This document shows, in pieces, positions 43,724 through 52,860 of a DNA stretch of 64,000 bases. Both the position numbers and the translations under genes were made by a program. The notes beneath the pieces are model-generated. The model searched no databases. It saw only the letters and a list, made by a program, of their open reading frames with translations, and was not told the origin of the DNA. Numbering within the stretch: the stretch's first letter is position 1; each line of letters opens with the position of its first letter. Source of the stretch: Paenibacillus algorifonticola (GTDB lineage: Bacteria; Bacillota; Bacilli; Paenibacillales; Paenibacillaceae); the NCBI RefSeq assembly GCF_000971975.1, contig NZ_KQ040780.1, positions 662 to 64,661 on the forward strand, given 5' to 3'.

Positions 43724-44287
43724 ATGCTATGGGAAATAGGGGTTTTGATAGCAGCAATTGCTTTTGCCATACTCGTTTATTATGTGATAGAGGCACTGAG
43801 ATCACTTAAGTATTCACTTGACGAGATGAGGGTAACTTTAATCGAAGTGAAGCATGAGATATCGGCAATCGGTACAGAAGTGAAGGGTGTCGTTCAAACC
43901 ACGAACTCTGTTGCAGATGATGTAAATATGAAGCTTAAATCGCTTGATTCGCTGTTCGGCTCGCTTGATGATGTAGGCCATGTCGTTCAGGAAGCAACCT
44001 CGGCGGTTAAGGAATCGGCGGTTGCACTCATTTCCTCTGTGAAAACGAAGCAGAAGCAGTGGCAAGAGGCCGCCGTCCAAGCAGAAGCCCAAGCTGCAGC
44101 TGCAAGGTCACAAGCAGCAGGGAATGGGAACAACAGCAGCGCAAAGATGGAATTAATTATGCAAGGAGCGACGCTTGCAACGAAGGTGCTGCAGCTGTTT
44201 GCAGAGAGAAAGGCCAATACGGCCGCCGCAGAGGGAGCAGCAAGGCAAGCTGCGGTTCATAGAACGACTTCAAGTACACCGTCGTAA
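43724..44287 (+). CDS. DUF948-family membrane protein (general-stress type)
   Basis: 187 residues from ATG 43724 (AAGGGGG about 10 nt upstream; ATG 43718 would be too close). One N-terminal membrane helix (about 2-22), then a long coiled coil (SLKYSLDEMRVTLIEVKHEI, NSVADDVNMKLKSLDSL) and an Ala/Gln-rich tail. DUF948 relatives such as YtxG are SigB-dependent in Bacillus. A SigB-like promoter lies just upstream. Confidence 0.82.
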   Translation: MLWEIGVLIAAIAFAILVYYVIEALRSLKYSLDEMRVTLIEVKHEISAIGTEVKGVVQTTNSVADDVNMKLKSLDSLFGSLDDVGHVVQEATSAVKESAVALISSVKTKQKQWQEAAVQAEAQAAAARSQAAGNGNNSSAKMELIMQGATLATKVLQLFAERKANTAAAEGAARQAAVHRTTSSTPS

Positions 44288-44337
44288 ACAGGCTGCTTGC
44301 AGCATAGAACATAACATCTTACTGTAGAAAGGAAAGA

Positions 44338-44790
44338 ATGGCTGATATGAAAACATCGGTGCAGTTGACAATTCCAGCGGAGGCAGATTATCTCGATATT
44401 GTAAGATTGACCTTATATGGTTTGGCCGTTAAATTAGGTTTTGAATATGAGCAAATTGAAGATATGAAGGTAGCTGTGGGCGAGGCGTGCAATAACGCGA
44501 TTATACATGGCTATGAGCATCTCGGCTCGGGCGAGCTTCATGTGAATTTTGAACAGCAGCTTGACGGCTTGAAAATTTGCATTCGTGACAATGGTACCAG
44601 CTTTAATTATCAGCAGGCTATCAACCGTACAGCGGGGGCGCTTCATACGACAAGACTAAGCGATGCTCCAACTGGCGGTCTTGGTCTGTATATGATGCAG
44701 GCGCTCATGGATCATGTGGAAGTGAATACAACTAGCGGTACGGAGGTCATTCTTACCAAACTGCTTGGGAGAAAAGAGGAGATGGCATGA
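44338..44790 (+). CDS. rsbW: Anti-sigma factor/serine kinase RsbW
   Basis: 150 residues. GHKL motifs are intact: N-box DMKVAVGEACNNAIIHGYEH, G1 CIRDNGTSF with its Asp, G2 GGLGLYMMQALMDHV. GAAAGGAAAG precedes the ATG. It binds the sigma factor encoded next (ATGA overlap) and phosphorylates RsbV when ATP is high. The canonical RsbW of the locus, unlike the divergent paralogue at 43107. Confidence 0.92.
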   Translation: MADMKTSVQLTIPAEADYLDIVRLTLYGLAVKLGFEYEQIEDMKVAVGEACNNAIIHGYEHLGSGELHVNFEQQLDGLKICIRDNGTSFNYQQAINRTAGALHTTRLSDAPTGGLGLYMMQALMDHVEVNTTSGTEVILTKLLGRKEEMA

Positions 44791-45539
44791 GTACAAAACC
44801 CTCCTCCAAAGCTCCAAGTGAAATAGCCGCCTTCATGCAAACTTACCGTGATGAAGGTTGTAATGAAGCGGCTACGGCGCTTCTAGTGCATTATGAGGAT
44901 ATTGTTCGAATGGCGGCTAGCAAAATGTCTCGCAGCCGCCCGGATTTATATGAGGATTTATATCAGGTAGGCCAAATGTCGCTGCTGCGGCTTTTTAAAC
45001 AATACGACCCTTCAATCGGTATTCCGTTTGAAGGTTATGCGATGAAAAGCGTCATCGGCAATTTGAAAAATTATTTGCGTGACCGCTCTTGGTATATTCA
45101 AGTGCCTAGACGTGTAAAGGAAAAGGGCAGCATGCTTCAGCATGCGATCGACGAGCTGACGGTAAAGCTGGAACGCTCGCCGAAAGTGGAGGAAATCGCC
45201 GACCATCTGGAGCTTACGCAAGAAGAGACGATTGAGATTTTGGCAGGACGCGATTATTACCATTACACGTCGCTTGATACGCCGTTGACCAGCGAAGGGG
45301 ATGGCGCTTCTATTGGCGATCTCATTGCCAATCCGTCCGATGAATTTAGAGCGCTTGATATGAAGCTGGATATAGGCGAAGCGATGAAAAGCCTCAAGGA
45401 AGAAGAGCAGACGGTCATCCATTTAATCTATCAGGAGGGCCACTCTCAGCGAATGATAGCCGATAAGCTGGGAGTCTCGCAAATGAGTGTTTCCCGTATT
45501 CAGAAGCGCGCGATTGAGAAGCTGCGGGCATGGTTGTAG
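44787..45539 (+). CDS. sigB: SigB/SigF/SigG-family RNA polymerase sigma factor
   Basis: 250 residues with regions 2 (DLYEDLYQVGQMSLLRLFKQYD, GYAMKSVIGNLKNYLRDRSW), 3 (LTVKLERSPKVEEIADHLEL) and 4 (LIYQEGHSQRMIADKLGVSQMSVSRIQKRAIEKL) all present. Overlap with RsbW is typical of sigB operons. SigB is the best symbol because of the RsbV/RsbW/PP2C context; SigF and SigG are related but come with spoIIA-type neighbours, absent here. Confidence 0.9.
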   Translation: MSTKPSSKAPSEIAAFMQTYRDEGCNEAATALLVHYEDIVRMAASKMSRSRPDLYEDLYQVGQMSLLRLFKQYDPSIGIPFEGYAMKSVIGNLKNYLRDRSWYIQVPRRVKEKGSMLQHAIDELTVKLERSPKVEEIADHLELTQEETIEILAGRDYYHYTSLDTPLTSEGDGASIGDLIANPSDEFRALDMKLDIGEAMKSLKEEEQTVIHLIYQEGHSQRMIADKLGVSQMSVSRIQKRAIEKLRAWL

Positions 45540-45635
45540 GTTCGTCAGGAGGCCGCTATTCCTTGCCATACTCTTAGCAATGGTGATAGAGTTATAGGTA
45601 TGGTTGGAATGGAGGAATGACTTATTTGGCGTTCG

Positions 45636-48431
45636 ATGCGCTTTACAATAAGAGCGAAAATTTTATTAGGCTACCTTTGTATACTATTATGCTTAGCCGT
45701 TGCTATTGCCATTATTGTAACCCGTATGAGTGCTTTGCAGAATGAAATCAATTTTATCGCTGAGCACGATATTGCCGTTCATGAAATGGTGGACCAACTG
45801 GAAATGAATATGCTGGATATGCAAAATGGACAGCGCGGTTACGTAATCAGCGGTGATGAGAAGTATTTGGTTCCCTATAACGACGCTAATCTGGTGTGGG
45901 AAAGTAATTATAATACGCTTCATGAGCTATTGATGGATAATCCTGTCCAACAGGCTAATTTGGACGAGATTAAAGGGAATATTGAGCAATGGGGCAAGTC
46001 TGCAGGGCAGCCCGTTGTCCAACTGCGCAAAGAAAACAAGATGGATGCTATACGAACATATTACGAGAGCGATCCGGGCAAGGAAATCGTGGAAAAGGTG
46101 CGTTCCCAACTGGACCAGCTTCGTAATTCGGAGAAGGAGCTTACGAAGCAAAGAGTGGATACGCTCTCACAAAATAATCGCAATTTGCAAAATGCGTTAT
46201 TTGTTGCATTTGCCTTAGTGACGATAAGTGCGATTGCTGCCGCTTTATTCGTTTCGGGCGCCATCGTGAATACGATTAGGGATGTCAAAAATACGATTCG
46301 TCGCATTATCGCTTCGGAAGGTGACATAAATGAGCGTATTCGCGTGAATACGAAGGATGAAATTCGGGAGCTGGCCGAGGCGACCAATGAATTGCTAGAC
46401 AACGTCAATGAAGAAAGCTGGGTACAGAAACGAACCGTGGAGATATCGGATATGTATCAGGGCTTTAAGCATATCGCTGACCTCTCCGAAGCGTTTGTCT
46501 ATCAAGTAACGCCGATGCTTGATGCTACTTATAGCGCCATTTATCTACGCCATGTGCAGAATGGTGTGACTACCTATGTGAAGACGGCCTCTTTTGCAGG
46601 ACATGAGCATGCAATAGAAGCAGCCGTAAGCTTTAAGCCTGGAGAAGGAATTGCTGGCCAAAGTGTCGTTGACAAACGGCTGTATCATTTGACAGATTTG
46701 CCAATGGGATACGTTAAAGTCCGCTCCTCCTTGGGCGAGGCTTCTCCTCGCAGCTTGCTGGTGGCTCCGATTTTCTTTGAGGGCAAGGTTCTGGCAGTTG
46801 TAGAATTTGCTTCATTAGGAAGCTTCGACGACAAGCATCTTACGCTTATTAAAGCGCAGCAGGAAAGCCTTGGCGTAGCTATTAACAGCGTCGTAGGCCG
46901 CATGGAAATCGAGCGTTTGCTGAATGAATCGCAAATGCTGACAGAGGAGCTGCAGGCGCAGTCCGAGGAATTGCAGGCACAGTCTGAAGAAATGCAAATG
47001 CAGCAGGAGCAGCTGCGCCTGACGAACGACTATTTGCAGGAGCAGCGGGATTTGGCGGAGCAGCGCAACAGGCAGCTGGAGCAGACGAAGCATGAGCTTG
47101 AGGATTATTCTGAGAAGCTTGTGCAGAGCTCGCAGTATAAGACGGATTTTCTGGCCAATATGTCGCACGAACTGCGTACACCGCTTAACAGCATTTTGAT
47201 TTTGTCGCAGATGCTTTATGAGAATGAAAATAAGACGATGACGGAGGAAGAGCAGCATTATTCCCATGTCATCCATTCAGCGGGCAAAGATTTGCTCAGC
47301 CTTATCGATGATATTTTGGATTTGTCGAAAATCGAAGCCGGAAAGCTTGAAGTGACGATCGACGATGTAAATATGACAGAAATTCCAATGCTGATGCGCC
47401 AGTTATTCGATCCCGTAGCGGAGAAAAAACAGCTTTTCTTCGTTACCGACTTCGATGAGCACGCACCGCCTATTATCTCGACGGACGGTCACCGCTTGCA
47501 GCATATTTTGAAAAATCTGCTTTCTAATGCATTTAAGTTTACAGATAGTGGTTCTGTGCGCCTCCGTATTTCTCCGGTAGAGCAAGCACGTATGCTAGAG
47601 CTGTATAATGGCGAGGCGCCATCCGATACGATGATTGCGATTTCGGTAACCGACAGCGGCATTGGAATTTCGCCAGACAAGCAAGCAATTATTTTTGAGG
47701 CGTTCCAGCAAGCCGATGGCACGACGAATCGCCAATATGGCGGTACGGGCCTAGGCTTATCGATTTGCCGTGAATTTACCCGCCTGCTTGGGGGCAGGCT
47801 GCAGCTTGAGAGCGTGGAGGGCGAGGGAAGTTCGTTTACGTTGTATTTGCCAAGCTTAAGTGAAGAATTCACAACGTTCAGTCAGGAAATGCTGAATAGC
47901 CGTGCCCAGTCGGCGGCTGGTGCCAATACCGTCATATTGCTTACTTCTGATGATGTTGGAGGCGACACTCGGCAGCCGGAAGATAAAGTGCCTAGCGAGG
48001 AAGAGGCGGCCCAATTAAAAGCTCATATAGAGGATACTCGGCTGTTCGAGGGGAAAAGGGTGCTGCTCGTAGATGATGACGACCGGAATGTATTTGCGCT
48101 CAAGACGGCGCTTACCAGTAAAGGGGTTATCGTGGAATCGGCCAGCAACGGCAGGCTTGGTCTGGAGCTTTTGAATAAACAACCTGATTTTGATATTATT
48201 CTTATGGATATTATGATGCCGGTTATGGATGGATTGGAAGCTATACGCAGCATTCGCAGCAATCCTATCCTCAAAGAGCTGCCGATTATTGCGCTCACAG
48301 CGAAAGCAATGAGAAATGATCGGGAGCGCTGCATGCAGGCGGGCGCTTCGGATTATATTAGCAAGCCGCTCCAAATGGAGCAGCTCTACTCGCTGCTGCG
48401 TGTATGGATGACGAAGCAGGAGGGCCGATGA
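45636..48431 (+). CDS. Hybrid sensor histidine kinase (CHASE3-HAMP-GAF-HisKA-HATPase-REC)
   Basis: 931 residues from ATG 45636. GGAGG lies 20 nt upstream, too far; an in-frame ATT at 45624 has ideal 8-nt spacing and would add MWRS, so the start is uncertain. Order: TM1 (about 8-28), CHASE3 (about 35-185), TM2, HAMP, GAF (about 280-425), a Gln/Glu coiled coil, HisKA (FLANMSHELRTPLNSI), HATPase (NLLSNAFKFTDSG, DSGIGI, GTGLGLSI) and a C-terminal receiver (LLVDDDDRN, phospho-Asp in IILMDIMMPVMDG). Overlaps a CheR gene by ATGA; probable input to the stress module. Confidence 0.9.
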   Translation: MRFTIRAKILLGYLCILLCLAVAIAIIVTRMSALQNEINFIAEHDIAVHEMVDQLEMNMLDMQNGQRGYVISGDEKYLVPYNDANLVWESNYNTLHELLMDNPVQQANLDEIKGNIEQWGKSAGQPVVQLRKENKMDAIRTYYESDPGKEIVEKVRSQLDQLRNSEKELTKQRVDTLSQNNRNLQNALFVAFALVTISAIAAALFVSGAIVNTIRDVKNTIRRIIASEGDINERIRVNTKDEIRELAEATNELLDNVNEESWVQKRTVEISDMYQGFKHIADLSEAFVYQVTPMLDATYSAIYLRHVQNGVTTYVKTASFAGHEHAIEAAVSFKPGEGIAGQSVVDKRLYHLTDLPMGYVKVRSSLGEASPRSLLVAPIFFEGKVLAVVEFASLGSFDDKHLTLIKAQQESLGVAINSVVGRMEIERLLNESQMLTEELQAQSEELQAQSEEMQMQQEQLRLTNDYLQEQRDLAEQRNRQLEQTKHELEDYSEKLVQSSQYKTDFLANMSHELRTPLNSILILSQMLYENENKTMTEEEQHYSHVIHSAGKDLLSLIDDILDLSKIEAGKLEVTIDDVNMTEIPMLMRQLFDPVAEKKQLFFVTDFDEHAPPIISTDGHRLQHILKNLLSNAFKFTDSGSVRLRISPVEQARMLELYNGEAPSDTMIAISVTDSGIGISPDKQAIIFEAFQQADGTTNRQYGGTGLGLSICREFTRLLGGRLQLESVEGEGSSFTLYLPSLSEEFTTFSQEMLNSRAQSAAGANTVILLTSDDVGGDTRQPEDKVPSEEEAAQLKAHIEDTRLFEGKRVLLVDDDDRNVFALKTALTSKGVIVESASNGRLGLELLNKQPDFDIILMDIMMPVMDGLEAIRSIRSNPILKELPIIALTAKAMRNDRERCMQAGASDYISKPLQMEQLYSLLRVWMTKQEGR

Positions 48432-49270
48432 ATCAAGAAGTGGAGAATGTAGAGCTGGAATTATTTTTAGAAGGCATCTACCGTTATTATGGATTTGATT
48501 TTCGGCATTATATTCGTTCGTCGCTCTTGCGCCGGATTCAAAATCGGTTGCGTATTGAAGGTATTCCTACGATCACAAGACTGCTTGACCAGGTGCTCCG
48601 GGATAAAGAAATGCTGGACAAGGTGCTGCATGATTTTTCTATTAGAGTAACCGAGATGTTTCGGGATCCTGGATTTTTCCGTGCCCTGCGGCAAGAGGTT
48701 ATCCCTTATTTGCGGGAGCTTCCGGAAATTAGAATATGGCATGCTGGCTGTGCGACTGGTGAAGAGGTTTATTCCATGGCGATTTTGCTCAAAGAGGAAG
48801 GACTCACGCAGCGCAGTAAAATTTATGCGACCGATATGAGCGAGAGCGCAATTGAAAAGTGCCAGCGCGGCGCTTACCCGCTCAAGCAAATGCAAATTTA
48901 TACGAAAAATTATATGGAAGCGGGCGGAACGATCGCATTTTCCGAATATTATCAAACGGATCATCAATATGCTTATTTTTTGCCGGAGCTGCGTGATAAT
49001 ATTATGTTCGCCCAGCATAATTTGGTGACGGACGGCTCGTTCAATGAATTCCATCTGATCATTTGCCGCAATGTGATGATATATTTCGACACGACCTTGC
49101 AGCAGCAAGTCCATAAGCTGTTTTACAGCAGTTTGGCAGCAGATGGGTTCCTCGGTTTGGGCAATAAAGAATCTATCGTCCAGCTTGATAAGCATTTGCG
49201 ATATGTCGAATTTAACCCGAATGAGCGGATTTATCGCAAAGTAACATTAGGCGGAGAATCCATAATATAG
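48428..49270 (+). CDS. CheR-type protein glutamate methyltransferase
   Basis: 280 residues from ATG 48428 (AGGAGG 4 nt upstream), overlapping the kinase stop. An N-terminal helical domain precedes the SAM-binding core: IWHAGCATGEEVYSMAILL, KIYATDMSESAIEKC, and LIICRNVMIYFD, the CheR signature. No CheB is adjacent, and CheR/hybrid-kinase pairs are common in stress and biofilm signalling circuits, so its target may not be a chemoreceptor. A classical chemotaxis role is possible. Confidence 0.88.
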   Translation: MNQEVENVELELFLEGIYRYYGFDFRHYIRSSLLRRIQNRLRIEGIPTITRLLDQVLRDKEMLDKVLHDFSIRVTEMFRDPGFFRALRQEVIPYLRELPEIRIWHAGCATGEEVYSMAILLKEEGLTQRSKIYATDMSESAIEKCQRGAYPLKQMQIYTKNYMEAGGTIAFSEYYQTDHQYAYFLPELRDNIMFAQHNLVTDGSFNEFHLIICRNVMIYFDTTLQQQVHKLFYSSLAADGFLGLGNKESIVQLDKHLRYVEFNPNERIYRKVTLGGESII

Positions 49271-49424
49271 GCTTTATAATTGAAAGAGCGGCTTGTCTGC
49301 TCTTTTTTTGTGTTATATAATTTTTTTGCCAATAAGTAAAAAAGGCAGGGATGCTATCAAAGATTGTCGAATACTTTAGGAGAAATGGGCTATTTATGAA
49401 TTTTCGAAGCTTTGAGGTGCAGGA

Positions 49425-51341
49425 ATGAGAGAAGTATTGAGATACATAAGGTTCATCGTATTATTCTTCGTTTTATCCATCAGTTTAATGGTTCCTCGAG
49501 CTTTTGCGAGTTCTCCTCCTCCACCAATAACACATATTGAACAGTGGTATATCCAATGGCTAGATGAGGCAAGTCAGGAACCGGTGCTCGCAGATGTGAT
49601 GGATCAGGAGCATATGGATAGCTGGATTTTGGCTTCGGGGAATGATCGGGTAGCCGACAAGCCAGACGGCTTTAACTCCGCCTGGATCAAGATTGAGGTT
49701 CCTGCTTTGAATTGGGAAAACCCGGGCATTATGATGGACGTTAATTATGCGCAACAAATTCGTATATATACCGATGGTTATCTGATTTATGAGGATGAGC
49801 GAAACTACGGTTATGAGACGAATAATATTTTGCTAAAGCTGTCTCCCCATTATTATAATAAGCCGATATACATATATTTAAAAGGCAGTGCAGATGCGAG
49901 CCTGCTAGGAATCGATGGCAGCGTGAAGCTGGGCGATTTTCAAAGCATGAATTCTAAATATTTGCAAAAAAATATACTGGATATTATTTTGGGCGGCACG
50001 CTTGTTTTTGTATCGATTTCATTGCTAATATGTATGCTGTTTGTGAATAAAATATATTGGCCAGGCTGGAATTCGTTATGTCTCCTAATGCTGTCGCTTG
50101 GAGTTATGACGTTGACGATTTCCCCGTATTTGTATGCTTTTTTCGGCAAATCCAGCCGGGTGTATTATTATTTGTTTGATATCTCATCGACGTTTATTAT
50201 GACTTGGGTCTTTTTGTTTTTCGAGCAAATTATCGGGAAAGGCACAAGCCGAATTTTAAAATATTGTTTGCGTGTCCAATTGTTTATCTCCATCGGAAGT
50301 ATGCTGTGGATGCTGCTCAGCATTGTTTTTGGCGGAGAGGTGCTGCATCTGTATGAGATGATCATTTCATACATCTTCGCTGCATCTGTCTTTATTGGAA
50401 ATCTTATTTTGATTTCGGTGCTGGCGCTGTATTGTGTGAGGCGCAACCGGGAAAGCATTATCATTTCCATGGGCTTTGCGCTGTTTGCTCTTACGGTTGT
50501 TTCAGAGCTTGCTATTTATTTAACGCATAAAGATTACGAAATGTTTTATTGGAAATGGGGAACGCTGTTTTTCATTTTTTCGTTGATTGTCGTGTTGATT
50601 CGGCGAATCATTTATAATTATGAGCAAATGATGCTGTACTCCCGAAAGCTTGAAGTATTCAATAATGAGCTGCAGCGCTCGGAAAAAATGGAAATTATTA
50701 GCCAGCTCGCCGCTTCAGTCGCTCATGAAGTACGCAATCCGCTCCAGGTGACACGCGGTTTTCTCCAGCTGATTGGCCATCGTTCCGCCGATCAGAAGGA
50801 TAAAAATTATATGCTGCTTGCTATCGATGAGCTGGATCGCGCCTCCAGCATCATTACGGACTTTTTGACCTTTGCCAAGCCCCAGGTGGAAATGACGACC
50901 ATTCTGAATATAGCCGAGGAACTGGGACAAATTGAAGCGATTTTATCTCCGCTTGCTACGATCCAAGGCGGAGAACTGCGGGTGGAGTCGAATTTTGAAT
51001 TATATGTGCGGGGGAATTCCTCTAAGTTCAAGCAAGCGATTATAAATATTGTTAAAAATAGCATCGAAGCGCTGCCGACAAAGGGAAGCATCGACATTAT
51101 CGCGTATCAGGAGGATTCTACTGTCATTATCCGCATTAGCGATAATGGAGTTGGGATGGAGGAGAGCGAGCTGGAAAGATTAGGCGAGCCGTATTTCTCC
51201 AATAAGTCCAAAGGTACGGGGCTTGGGCTGATGGTAACCTTCCGAATTATCGAAGTGATGAATGGCCGGATCTATTTTAACAGTATTAAGGGAGTAGGCA
51301 CGGAAGCCTTCGTGAGCTTGCCTATAGCAGAAATTCAATAA
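49425..51341 (+). CDS. Membrane sensor histidine kinase, 7TMR-DISM type
   Basis: 638 residues. Signal peptide (cut after AFA, about residue 28), an extracellular DISM-like beta domain (about 35-180), seven to eight membrane helices (about 185-395), a coiled coil, HisKA (SVAHEVRNPLQVTRGFLQLI, as in sporulation kinases) and HATPase (NIVKNSIEAL, DNGVGM, GTGLGLMV). No response regulator gene is next to it, so it may feed the Spo0 phosphorelay. It is convergent with the NHLP-precursor gene; whether it reads that product is speculation. Confidence 0.88.
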   Translation: MREVLRYIRFIVLFFVLSISLMVPRAFASSPPPPITHIEQWYIQWLDEASQEPVLADVMDQEHMDSWILASGNDRVADKPDGFNSAWIKIEVPALNWENPGIMMDVNYAQQIRIYTDGYLIYEDERNYGYETNNILLKLSPHYYNKPIYIYLKGSADASLLGIDGSVKLGDFQSMNSKYLQKNILDIILGGTLVFVSISLLICMLFVNKIYWPGWNSLCLLMLSLGVMTLTISPYLYAFFGKSSRVYYYLFDISSTFIMTWVFLFFEQIIGKGTSRILKYCLRVQLFISIGSMLWMLLSIVFGGEVLHLYEMIISYIFAASVFIGNLILISVLALYCVRRNRESIIISMGFALFALTVVSELAIYLTHKDYEMFYWKWGTLFFIFSLIVVLIRRIIYNYEQMMLYSRKLEVFNNELQRSEKMEIISQLAASVAHEVRNPLQVTRGFLQLIGHRSADQKDKNYMLLAIDELDRASSIITDFLTFAKPQVEMTTILNIAEELGQIEAILSPLATIQGGELRVESNFELYVRGNSSKFKQAIINIVKNSIEALPTKGSIDIIAYQEDSTVIIRISDNGVGMEESELERLGEPYFSNKSKGTGLGLMVTFRIIEVMNGRIYFNSIKGVGTEAFVSLPIAEIQ

Positions 51342-51342
51342 A

Positions 51343-51369
51343 AGCGCCTTGCCATTCTGGCAAGGCGCT
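51343..51369. terminator. Bidirectional terminator
   Basis: AGCGCCTTGCCA and its perfect complement are separated by TTC. It starts 2 nt after the kinase stop and also faces the NHLP-precursor gene. Confidence 0.8.
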
Positions 51370-51393
51370 TGATTTATGACTGTACATAGAAGT

Positions 51394-51633
51394 TTACTTC
51401 CAAGGAGGGGCTGCGACAGCTGGATTGGAGCTATCAGCAGGGCTAACAGGAATAACGAGATAATAGCTGTTAGGCTGTTCTTCTACCGCGTTGACTTCAA
51501 CGCCTTCTGGAACTTCAACTTGAAACGCCTCTTTAATAGCGGCACGTGGATCAGCCAGGAGCTGCTTTTTGAAAGCCTCATCTTCCCATGCTTTCTGAAT
51601 AATTTGCTGACGTAAATTGTTTTCGCTGCTCAT
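51394..51633 (-). CDS. NHLP-type (nitrile-hydratase-like leader) RiPP precursor peptide
   Basis: 79 residues from ATG 51633, with GGTGGAG upstream. Residues 1-65 match the nitrile-hydratase-alpha-like leader pattern: a helix (LRQQIIQKAWEDEAFKKQLL), ADPRAAIKEAF, VEVPEGVEVNAVEE and YYLVIPVSP. The tail after this, ADSSNPAVAAPPWK, is the probable core: no Cys, few Ser, and a single Trp next to the C-terminus. It lies 125 nt behind an isoprenoid enzyme on the same strand; no YcaO, LanM or radical SAM enzyme is near. Prenylation of the Trp is an inference from that pairing. Confidence 0.85.
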   Translation of the reverse strand: MSSENNLRQQIIQKAWEDEAFKKQLLADPRAAIKEAFQVEVPEGVEVNAVEEQPNSYYLVIPVSPADSSNPAVAAPPWK

Positions 51634-51676
51634 ACTTCTCCACCTTTCTAATCTTATGTATAAGTTCCATTTACAT

Positions 51677-51685
51677 ATTGTAACA
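51677..51685 (-). promoter_or_regulatory. Possible extended -10 promoter of the NHLP precursor
   Basis: The minus strand reads TGTTACAAT (TG-n-TACAAT), an extended -10 with no good -35, about 45 nt before the start codon. It would let the precursor be made apart from the enzyme upstream. Confidence 0.4.
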
Positions 51686-51758
51686 TGAAAATTCGACAAA
51701 AACTACTATATATTTTCAAAAAATATTGATGAATATTGGCTGATTTTAGCGAATTTAG

Positions 51759-52676
51759 TCATGTTAGTGTTTGGAAAAGTCCGCCTTCCATCTGTTTTTG
51801 TCGTGCCAAATCTATATTTCGAGCATCATTTGCGAGGGAAGCGGTTATGGAGGCATGAAACGCGAATAAATGACCAGCCTTAAGGCCTAATTCTAGATGG
51901 GCTTGCTCAAACTGGCAAGCGAGCTTCGCATAGTCCGTTAGTAGCCCCTGCACGTATATCGCTTTTCTCACTTTGCTGACCGTAATAGGCGACTGCTCCG
52001 GCCATTTATCCCTAAATAACGCAAGTAATCCGTTATAGCTTCCATCTGCCAAATCAGCTTCCCAATCCGTCCAATCATCAGCCATTTGAAGCGCAACGAG
52101 TACATAATCAACAGCCTGTTCCACTGCTGGTATAAAGGCGTGCTGACCCGAGAGCAGCAAGGCGCCAGTGCTGGCTATCTTCACCAGAGACGATTTTAAA
52201 GCGGTGCGAAGCGGATCGGTATTGAAATAATCGTCAGCAGACTCTTGGGCTACACCAATTGACCAATCGGCCAGGTAGCGGTCGTAATACTCCCAAAACT
52301 TAGAGTCAGAGGTGTGCATGCTGTGCAGAACACCGTACATCTGCGTATAAAATAAATGGCTCAAAGCCAGCTTCTGTCTGCTCTCCCTACTCCCCGTATC
52401 CATCACTTCATCCACAATGAAAAAATGCAGCATGCCAAATAAATTGGCAAGCGCAAGCTGTTCGCATTGCTCCTTGGTCACAGAGGCCATTTCCGTCATC
52501 CAATACGGCAGCAAATAGCCGATATAGTTCTGGTCGCCGCTGCGATGCAGAGGATTAATGTGCGTTATATACGCTTGTCCCGTTTGATTTAGCGGTTCGG
52601 GAAATGTCGCGGTTATTCGCTGTGCTTTGGTAAAAACAGCCTGAAGGCTGGATTCAAAAGGGGTGATATATGACAT
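51759..52676 (-). CDS. Class I isoprenoid-biosynthesis-like enzyme
   Basis: 305 residues, all-helical. Two Asp-rich motifs have the spacing of trans-prenyl synthases: DEVMD at 89-93 and DDWTDWEAD at 200-208; both would bind diphosphate through Mg ions. The first lacks the full DDxxD. Size, helices and weak first motif resemble ComQ-type prenyltransferases and uncharacterised class I isoprenoid enzymes more than housekeeping farnesyl or heptaprenyl synthases. GGGG(A) sequence before the ATG is a usable ribosome site. Next gene downstream is a RiPP precursor, suggesting peptide prenylation or a terpenoid-peptide product. Confidence 0.75.
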   Translation of the reverse strand: MSYITPFESSLQAVFTKAQRITATFPEPLNQTGQAYITHINPLHRSGDQNYIGYLLPYWMTEMASVTKEQCEQLALANLFGMLHFFIVDEVMDTGSRESRQKLALSHLFYTQMYGVLHSMHTSDSKFWEYYDRYLADWSIGVAQESADDYFNTDPLRTALKSSLVKIASTGALLLSGQHAFIPAVEQAVDYVLVALQMADDWTDWEADLADGSYNGLLALFRDKWPEQSPITVSKVRKAIYVQGLLTDYAKLACQFEQAHLELGLKAGHLFAFHASITASLANDARNIDLARQKQMEGGLFQTLT

Positions 52677-52860
52677 GGGTTAAGAGTCCCCTTCTCTTGT
52701 TATAATAGGTTTAAAGGCATGTGAAATAATTTGTTTTCCAGTATTATACTTTGTTTTGTCAGTTGAAGATAGAGAGGAAGTTAAGTAAAATGTAGGAACC
52801 TGGAACATTTTTGTAGAAAATCGAAAAAGGAGCGCGGCGAATGTGAAAAAGGAGGCGCAA

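Noticed and set aside
48467..49195. 242-codon open frame antisense to the CheR gene
   Set aside because: The plus strand encodes a clear CheR with all motifs; the antisense frame has no ribosome site and no recognisable family.
49425..51341. ComP-type receptor for the putative prenylated peptide
   Set aside because: The kinase has a sporulation-type HisKA (HEVRNPL), not the ComP/NarL type, and no ComA-like regulator is adjacent; only convergent position links it.
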